From Blastomonas fulva (GTDB lineage: Bacteria; Pseudomonadota; Alphaproteobacteria; Sphingomonadales; Sphingomonadaceae): 64,000 nucleotides of DNA. The notes under the pieces were generated by a model. It was not told the DNA's origin. It made no database searches and saw only the letters and a list, made by a program, of their open reading frames with translations. This document shows, in pieces, positions 58,611 through 64,000 of the stretch; the first letter of the stretch is position 1; every line of letters starts with the position of its first letter. The DNA is taken from positions 1,175,001 to 1,239,000 of the forward strand of contig NZ_CP020083.1 of NCBI RefSeq assembly GCF_003431825.1. The letters are read 5' to 3'. A program made the position numbers and the translations under genes.

Positions 58611-59837
58611 TTACTCCACCAAAACAGCTCTAGAAAGAATGCCGAGCGTTTCATCAACAGCGAAGTCAAAAGCCATATGGCTTTCATAAAATCGTTTGCC
58701 GCGCTGTCCCATGGCTTGGAGTTCGATGGGGGACATCCGAGCCAATTGCACCATTGCATCAGCCATAGTCTGGACATCTTCAGGTTGGGTCACCAACGCC
58801 GCGCCTGATTGCAACAGCAGCTTGGCAGCTTCCCCGCGGATACCGGCGATCACTGGTTTGCCACATGAGAGATAATGCTGCATCTTCGACGGTAGAGTTA
58901 TCTCGTACAGCGGATCATCCTTTAGATGCATAACAAGCGCATTGGCCAGATCGAATATCCGGTCCATCGCCACGCGATCGACCGTGCCGTGGAGCGTCAC
59001 GCCATCGGGTGCGACCGAACTGGCGAGTTCTACCAGCGGGCCGCTTTCAATCCCATGGCCGAACAGATGGAGATGCACGGCCGGCTCGATCCGCCTTGCG
59101 GCGGCGACCGCGTGAATGACGCTCGACAAGGCCTGGGCCTGGCCCAGATTGCCGCCATAGATGATGTTGAACCTCCCGGCAGGCCCGAGCACGTGCGTCT
59201 TGTCCGGCAGCGCCGGCGCCGCGGCGCTCGGCGCCTGATAGGTCGACCAGTTGAAGATTCGCGTCAGCTTCTGCTCGGGAACGCCCCGTTCGATTAATCT
59301 GGCGCGCATGCCGTCGGACTGCGGAATCACATGCGACGCGCGCCTGTACACGAACCTGCACAGGCTGGTGAGGATCCTGTCGGTACGCCCGCCGGCCATG
59401 CCCGACGCCATCACGCTGTCGGGCCAGAGGTCTTGAATCTCGATCACCATCGGCTTGCGGCGGACCATGCCGAACAGGGCTGCGGCAACGCCAGGCGTGA
59501 TCGGAGGGTGGTAGACGTAAATCACGTCATAGCGATGCGCACGCAGCAGCCCGAAGACCAGCGCGCTGACGAAGAAGCTGAGATAATTGGCAATGCGGCC
59601 GAACGAGGAGGCGTCGTGGGACGGATAGACCCATAGGCGATGCACCTTCAGCCCGCGAATGCGTTCGTTGGCATAGGGCCGGATCCGATAACCCGGATAG
59701 AGCTTGCCACCCGGATAGTTCGGAAAGGCTGTAGCAACCTCGACATCATGTCCGCGTGCGGCCAGGGCCGCAGCAAAATCCGCGCCCTTGAAGGCAGGCT
59801 CGGGATCAAACCATTGGGTCAGGTACAGGATGCGCAC
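58611..59837 (-). CDS. WbuB-like glycosyltransferase, family 4
   Basis: A 408-residue GT-B glycosyltransferase. N-terminal RILYLTQWFDPEPAFKGADFA, VVYHPPITPG-like YVYHPPITPGVAAAL, MVIEIQDLWPDSVMASG and the C-terminal donor site EITLPSKMQHYLSCGKPVIAG. These are features of WbuB/Fuc NAc transferases in O26-type loci. A GTG at 59837 gives the typical MRILYLTQWF start; a TTG two codons upstream is possible. It is the last gene after the three UDP-FucNAc genes and probably transfers N-acetyl-L-fucosamine to the growing repeat unit. Confidence 0.82.
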   Translation of the reverse strand: MRILYLTQWFDPEPAFKGADFAAALAARGHDVEVATAFPNYPGGKLYPGYRIRPYANERIRGLKVHRLWVYPSHDASSFGRIANYLSFFVSALVFGLLRAHRYDVIYVYHPPITPGVAAALFGMVRRKPMVIEIQDLWPDSVMASGMAGGRTDRILTSLCRFVYRRASHVIPQSDGMRARLIERGVPEQKLTRIFNWSTYQAPSAAAPALPDKTHVLGPAGRFNIIYGGNLGQAQALSSVIHAVAAARRIEPAVHLHLFGHGIESGPLVELASSVAPDGVTLHGTVDRVAMDRIFDLANALVMHLKDDPLYEITLPSKMQHYLSCGKPVIAGIRGEAAKLLLQSGAALVTQPEDVQTMADAMVQLARMSPIELQAMGQRGKRFYESHMAFDFAVDETLGILSRAVLVE

Positions 59838-59873
59838 GCACAATACCGCCGGTTTGGCCCGCCCACCAGAGCA

Positions 59874-61028
59874 TCAGACATAGTCATGCATCCGGATGCC
59901 ATCCCACTGGTTCGACAGCTTTGCCGTGCCGAGGATCAGCTTGACGACGCGTTCCGATGTGTTGGCGATCGCATAATCTTGCGGGACCACGCGTTCCCGG
60001 CCTGCTTCGAGCCGCTCGGCGTGCATCGAAATGGCCGCCTCGATTCCGGCCAGCATCGTATTCCGGTCAAGCCCGGTGGCGATGATGTTTCCGGTGTCCA
60101 GCGCTTCGGGACGCTCGATCGCATCACGCGGCGTGATCGCGGGGAATTCCAGCAGCGAGCTTTCCTCGGCAATCGTCCCGCTGTCCGAAATGGCGCAATT
60201 GGCGTGCATCTGCAGATGATTGTAATCGTGAAAGCCGAACGGCTTGAGATAGCGGACCCGCGGATCCAGCGTGATTCCCTCGAGCACCTCGAGACGGTTT
60301 CGCGTCCGCGGATGCGTGGAGACGATCACCGGCATGTCATATTGCGCCGCCAGGGCGTTGAGCGTCTCGATCAGCGACCGCAGCCGGTCCTTGCTGTCGA
60401 CATTCTCTTCCCGGTGCATCGAGACGATGAAATAGCGTCCACGCTCGAGCTCGAGTTCGCTCAGGATGTCGGATGCGTCGATCCGGCTGCGATAATGCTC
60501 CAGAACCTCGCGCATGGGCGAACCGGTCAGGTAAACGCGACGATGCGCCATACCCTCGCTCAGCAGATGCCGCCGGGCATGCTCGGTATAGACCAGGTTG
60601 AAGTCCGAGATGTGATCCACGAGACGACGGTTGGTTTCCTCGGGAACATTCCGGTCGAAGCTGCGGTTTCCGGCCTCCATGTGGTAGATCGGAACCTTCA
60701 TGCGGCGGGCCATGATTGCGGAAATGGCGCTGTTGGTATCGCCGAGCACGAGAAGCGCGTCCGGTCGATCGGCCTTCAGCACCTTTTCCGTCTCGATTAG
60801 GATGCCGCCCAGCACCGCACCGAGACTGGAGGTATCCACGCCCAGGAAATGGTCCGGCTTGCGCACGCCCAGATCGTCGAAAAAGACCTGGTTCAGTTCG
60901 AAGTCCCAGTTCTGGCCGGTATGAACGACGCGATGATCACAATGCTGGTCAAGCCGCGCCATGACGCGCGACAAGCGAATAATCTCGGGACGGGTCCCGA
61001 GCACAGTCATGACCTTCAACTTGCTCAT
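59874..61028 (-). CDS. fnlC: UDP-N-acetyl-L-fucosamine synthase (2-epimerase, FnlC/CapG)
   Basis: A 384-residue UDP-HexNAc 2-epimerase family enzyme: VMTVLGTRPEIIRLSRVM, VVHTGQNWDFELNQVFF, LVLGDTNSAISAIMARR, HMEAGNRSFDRNVPEETNRR and HREENVDSKDRL, the longer insertions fitting the FnlC/CapG branch rather than WecB. It makes the last step to UDP-L-FucNAc. The start overlaps the FnlB/CapF stop by 4 bp. Confidence 0.88.
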   Translation of the reverse strand: MSKLKVMTVLGTRPEIIRLSRVMARLDQHCDHRVVHTGQNWDFELNQVFFDDLGVRKPDHFLGVDTSSLGAVLGGILIETEKVLKADRPDALLVLGDTNSAISAIMARRMKVPIYHMEAGNRSFDRNVPEETNRRLVDHISDFNLVYTEHARRHLLSEGMAHRRVYLTGSPMREVLEHYRSRIDASDILSELELERGRYFIVSMHREENVDSKDRLRSLIETLNALAAQYDMPVIVSTHPRTRNRLEVLEGITLDPRVRYLKPFGFHDYNHLQMHANCAISDSGTIAEESSLLEFPAITPRDAIERPEALDTGNIIATGLDRNTMLAGIEAAISMHAERLEAGRERVVPQDYAIANTSERVVKLILGTAKLSNQWDGIRMHDYV

Positions 61029-62161
61029 ACTGAAACTGCCTCTTTGAGAACGGGGTCGGCAAATGTGTCCGGATTGCCCGCATCGAACAGGCGATGGGCC
61101 CAGAAGAAGGTGGTCACGTCGTGCTGGCTGCTGTTTTCGATATGGTGGGTGTGCAGCGGCGGCATGTCGATCGCCACGGGGTTGTCGCCATCGACCTCGA
61201 ACGCATGGACCTCGTCCGTCAGCACCTTGCGGATGCGGATCGTGGCCCGGCCGCTGACCACCAGAAAGCGCTCGACCAGATCGGTGTGGAAATGGTCGCC
61301 CCGGACCTTGCCGGGCAGCGTCGTCGAGATGAAGCTCTGCGATGCGCCCAGCCCCTTGGCCGTTTCGAACAGCGTCCCGCGATGATCACTCTTGGGTGCC
61401 ATGGCCTTGGGATAATGCGCCGGATAGCCCCCGGTGCGATAGCTGTTGAACAACGCCAGATCGAACTCATCGGCAAAATCGGGAAAGATATCGGCCTGAT
61501 AGCTCTCGTGATACGTTTTCAGCAGATCATAAAGCTCGACGATCGTCATCGGCCGCCCGGCAGGGCTGATCTCGCCGGTCACGCCGTTCAGGATCGCATC
61601 GATCGCGGTGTTCGCGGCCGATCCCGCGTGCAGCAGTTCGACCCGGCCTTCCGGATTGATCTGGGGCGTCTCTTTTTTCCACAGCTGGTCGATCAGCGTC
61701 GCGGTAACGTTGTTGTAATAGGGACGCGCGCGTTCGCCAAAGATATGCGGCAGGACCAGGCTCGTGTAGCGGGGAAAGGCTTCGGCGAGCAACTCGCCGG
61801 CGATCCGCTTCGACCGGCCGTAAAAGGTACCGAGCCGCGAATGCGTGCTGTTGGCATAGACGACGTGCGGGCTGCTGCCGGCGCTGCGGCAGGCTTCGAT
61901 CAGGCGCTGCGAGATTGCGGGATTGGCAGCCTCGACATAGGCCTCCTCGCCGCGATTGACGCCGGCAAAATGGATGATTCCGTCGGCACCGGCAACTGCC
62001 TGTGCCAGCAGCGCCGCATCGTCGAAAACCGAACGGTCCACCAAGACCAGGTCATAGGGTTCAGGCCTTCCGCCGAACCGTGCCCCGCAATTTTGTGCGT
62101 GCAGGCGGCCCGCCGTATGCCAACCCAGCAGGCCCGCTGCGCCGGTTACAACGATCTTCAT
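61025..62161 (-). CDS. fnlB: bifunctional UDP-sugar 3-epimerase/4-reductase (FnlB/CapF)
   Basis: A 378-residue protein with an N-terminal SDR domain (VVTGAAGLLGWHTAGRL, and YANSTHSRLGTFYGRSKRIAGE with Tyr-Lys) and a C-terminal cupin domain (GVRGDHFHTDLVERFLVVSG-like segment, then DMPPLHTHHIENSSQHD). That combination is diagnostic of CapF. It reduces the intermediate from FnlA to UDP-2-acetamido-2,6-dideoxy-L-talose. Overlaps both neighbours by 4 bp, so the three steps are co-translated. Confidence 0.9.
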   Translation of the reverse strand: MKIVVTGAAGLLGWHTAGRLHAQNCGARFGGRPEPYDLVLVDRSVFDDAALLAQAVAGADGIIHFAGVNRGEEAYVEAANPAISQRLIEACRSAGSSPHVVYANSTHSRLGTFYGRSKRIAGELLAEAFPRYTSLVLPHIFGERARPYYNNVTATLIDQLWKKETPQINPEGRVELLHAGSAANTAIDAILNGVTGEISPAGRPMTIVELYDLLKTYHESYQADIFPDFADEFDLALFNSYRTGGYPAHYPKAMAPKSDHRGTLFETAKGLGASQSFISTTLPGKVRGDHFHTDLVERFLVVSGRATIRIRKVLTDEVHAFEVDGDNPVAIDMPPLHTHHIENSSQHDVTTFFWAHRLFDAGNPDTFADPVLKEAVSV

Positions 62162-63192
62162 GCCGCGGCAGCCTTGCCCCAGCCCTCGAGCTCGCTGCGC
62201 ACTTCGGGCAGCGACAGCAGCAGAGCCTTGACGCCTTCGATGTCGAGCTGCTCGGCATTGTGCGAATGATAGTCGTCGAAGGTGACCGTCGATTCCTCGC
62301 CTTCGCTGACAAAGGCGGCATAGTTGAGATCGCGCTCGTCGAGTTGCAGGCGCAGATAGTCGCCCATGTCCTGTGCCGAGGCGAGCTCCTGCGCGCTGGC
62401 CAGCGTTTCGTAGAGCTTTTCGGCATGGCGCCAGCCGATCACCTTGACCGGGTGGTCGGGAACGCCGAACAGCTCGATCAGGGCCTGTACCAGATCGGCG
62501 ATGGTGGACGCCGCCGCCTTCTTGATGAAAAGGTCTCCCTGGCGGGCGTTTTCGAAGGCAAAGCGCACTAGTGCAACGCTATCGCGCAGCGGCATCAGGA
62601 ACCGGGTCATCTTGGGCTCGGTCACGGTGATCGGCAGGCCCTGCTTGATCTGCCGGATGAAGAGCGGAATAACCGATCCGCGCGAGTACATGACGTTACC
62701 ATAGCGCACGCAGCTGATCGTGGTGGCAGCGGATCGTCCGATCTCGCGCGCCGCCGCCTGCGCGATCTTTTCCATCATCGCCTTTGACAGGCCCATCGCG
62801 TTGATCGGCATCACCGCCTTGTCCGTGGACAGGCAGACCAGGCTCTTCACCTTGAGGTCGATCGCAGCCCGGACCACGTTTTCCGATCCGATGATGTTCG
62901 TGCGCACAGCTTCCAGTGGAAAGAATTCGCATGACGGAACCTGCTTCAGCGCTGCGGCATGAAACACCGCATCGACACCGGCCATGGCGCGGTCGACGCT
63001 CGTGCGATCACGAATGTCGCCGATATAGAATTTCACCCGCGGATCGCTCAGCTGGTTGCGCAGCGCATCCTGCTTCTCTTCATCCCGGCTGAGGATGTGG
63101 ACCCGCTCGACCCCTGCCTCAAGCAGACCCTTCAGCATGGTTTTTCCGAAGGATCCGGTTCCACCTGTGATTAGTACGCTTGATATTGCCAT
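62158..63192 (-). CDS. fnlA: UDP-GlcNAc 4,6-dehydratase/3,5-epimerase (FnlA/CapE)
   Basis: A 344-residue SDR enzyme of the polysaccharide biosynthesis family. It has VLITGGTGSFGKTMLKGLLE, DIRDRTSVDRAM, HAAALKQVPSCEFFPLEAV and STDKAVMPINAMGLSKAMMEK, where Met-Lys and the altered YxxxK site (M..K) are typical of FnlA/CapE. It starts UDP-FucNAc synthesis from UDP-GlcNAc. The ATG at 63192 gives the normal N-terminus; an upstream in-frame start would add 28 non-homologous residues. It is the first gene of the fnl operon, 244 bp downstream of the next glycosyltransferase; that gap contains no recognisable gene. Confidence 0.9.
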   Translation of the reverse strand: MAISSVLITGGTGSFGKTMLKGLLEAGVERVHILSRDEEKQDALRNQLSDPRVKFYIGDIRDRTSVDRAMAGVDAVFHAAALKQVPSCEFFPLEAVRTNIIGSENVVRAAIDLKVKSLVCLSTDKAVMPINAMGLSKAMMEKIAQAAAREIGRSAATTISCVRYGNVMYSRGSVIPLFIRQIKQGLPITVTEPKMTRFLMPLRDSVALVRFAFENARQGDLFIKKAAASTIADLVQALIELFGVPDHPVKVIGWRHAEKLYETLASAQELASAQDMGDYLRLQLDERDLNYAAFVSEGEESTVTFDDYHSHNAEQLDIEGVKALLLSLPEVRSELEGWGKAAAA

Positions 63193-63436
63193 TGGAGCTG
63201 GACCTCGAAATGCGGGTTTCTGATACTGGCGCCGGCTTCTAGCCACGCTTGCAGGGCGAAGCAAGCTGCAAACCATCGAAACCCGGGCGTGGGGGCGGCT
63301 CTGTTGCGGCAGCCGTCAGGCTCGTGCGACATGCCCCGAAGCATCGCGGTAACGCGCAGGCCGAGGCCCGCGCGCGGAGGGACGGTGACAAGCGGCCGTG
63401 GCAGACAACGGCCGGTGGCGTTCGGTTGCGCCCGTG

Positions 63437-64000
63437 CTAGGCCCGGGCGGGCGCTTTCCGTTCGGCCACGAGGGCCAGCGTTTCGATGATCTCGCCAGCA
63501 GCGCGATCGACCGAGAGATAGTTTTCGCACACCTGCCAGCATCGGTCGCGGATCTGTTCGCGCGTTCCCGGCAGGCGCGATGCGGATTCGACACAGGCCA
63601 GCAAGGCCGCGGGGTCGCCCGCCAGCGTCGCACGACCGACCGAATGCTGTTCGATAAAGGTCACGAAATCGGTACCGGCCTCGGTTGCCGCCGCAATGGG
63701 TATGCCCGCGCGCAGATAGTCGATCGACTTCGAAGGAAAGGTGGGGACGGTCGTGTTGCTGACCGTCACGACAAGTCCGACATCGCAGGCCGAAGCGAGC
63801 TGGAGGTACGAATCCCTGTCGATGGGAGGCAGATAGGTCAGCTTGCTCAGGCCACTGGTCGCCTCCTGCTCGACCATGTCCCGCAGGCGACCATCGCCCA
63901 GCACAAGAAAATGCACGTCGCTGCCGGCCTGGTGGGCCAGCCGCGCCGCGCCGATAATGTCATCGAGGCCTCGCCCTTCGACCAGCTGCCCGCCGAACAG
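63437..64000 (-). CDS. glycosyltransferase, C-terminal part, cut by window end
   Basis: The final 187 residues of a GT-B glycosyltransferase; the frame is open to the right edge. Visible features are the C-terminal Rossmann part: LFGGQLVEGRGLDDIIGAAR, FLVLGDGRLRDMVEQEA, LTYLPPIDRDSYLQLASACD and the donor-binding segment TFPSKSIDYLRAGIPIAAATE. It belongs to the same polysaccharide cluster and transfers an unknown sugar. Confidence 0.8.
   Translation of the reverse strand: MFGGQLVEGRGLDDIIGAARLAHQAGSDVHFLVLGDGRLRDMVEQEATSGLSKLTYLPPIDRDSYLQLASACDVGLVVTVSNTTVPTFPSKSIDYLRAGIPIAAATEAGTDFVTFIEQHSVGRATLAGDPAALLACVESASRLPGTREQIRDRCWQVCENYLSVDRAAGEIIETLALVAERKAPARA

Overview
The window is GC-rich alphaproteobacterial chromosome, most likely from a sphingomonad (Sphingomonadaceae). 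Supporting signs are the large TonB-dependent receptors, a REDY/HapK-like protein, a DUF1838-type protein, a RES/Xre toxin-antitoxin pair and short palindromic intergenic repeats typical of that group. Genes are packed in long operons with many 1-8 bp stop/start overlaps. No rRNA, tRNA or CRISPR array was seen.

Layout. Positions 1-5.2 kb hold the end of a polysaccharide flippase, a low-molecular-weight tyrosine phosphatase, an MFS transporter and a large-subunit catalase. Positions 5.3-51.1 kb form a catabolic island of about 46 kb. It has several operons: (a) alpha/beta hydrolase, small DUF protein, LeuC-like, LeuD-like, HMG-CoA-lyase-like, CaiB-like CoA transferase and VOC protein, all minus; (b) isochorismatase-like hydrolase, two polysaccharide-deacetylase-fold hydrolases, aldehyde dehydrogenase, a paralogue of the small DUF protein and a DUF1330 protein, plus; (c) TonB receptor, MFS carrier, FAD oxidase, nitrilase-like protein, methyltransferase and two unknowns, minus; (d) a second TonB receptor; (e) CitE-like lyase, MaoC hydratase, acyl-CoA dehydrogenase and a CaiB pair, plus; (f) two MmgE/PrpD proteins, a PaaK-like CoA ligase, amidase, HapK-like protein, SDR, PuuE-like hydrolase, crotonase, alpha/beta hydrolase, VOC protein and an Asp/Glu-racemase-fold enzyme, plus; (g) a quinone oxidoreductase pair and secreted proteins. 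A GntR/HutC regulator (36704-37519) lies inside. Five near-identical palindromes (consensus AATTTGTCCGGACAAATT) sit in the promoter gaps in front of these operons and mark a candidate regulon.

The enzyme content (cyclic-amide-type hydrolases, half-amide hydrolases, CoA ligase and transferases, then hydratase, dehydrogenase and lyase steps) suggests uptake and stepwise degradation of an amide- or imide-containing molecule to acyl-CoAs. The substrate cannot be read from sequence and this is inference.

Positions 51.2-55.4 kb hold glmM and glmU for UDP-GlcNAc synthesis, but glmM is split by an IS110-family (IS1111-like) element inserted 69 codons before its end. Positions 55.5-58.5 kb hold a decayed IS3-family element abutting a 5'-truncated beta-helix, tailspike-like gene. 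Positions 58.6-64 kb hold a surface-polysaccharide cluster on the minus strand: a partial glycosyltransferase, then FnlA/CapE, FnlB/CapF and FnlC/CapG enzymes making UDP-N-acetyl-L-fucosamine, then a WbuB-like glycosyltransferase.
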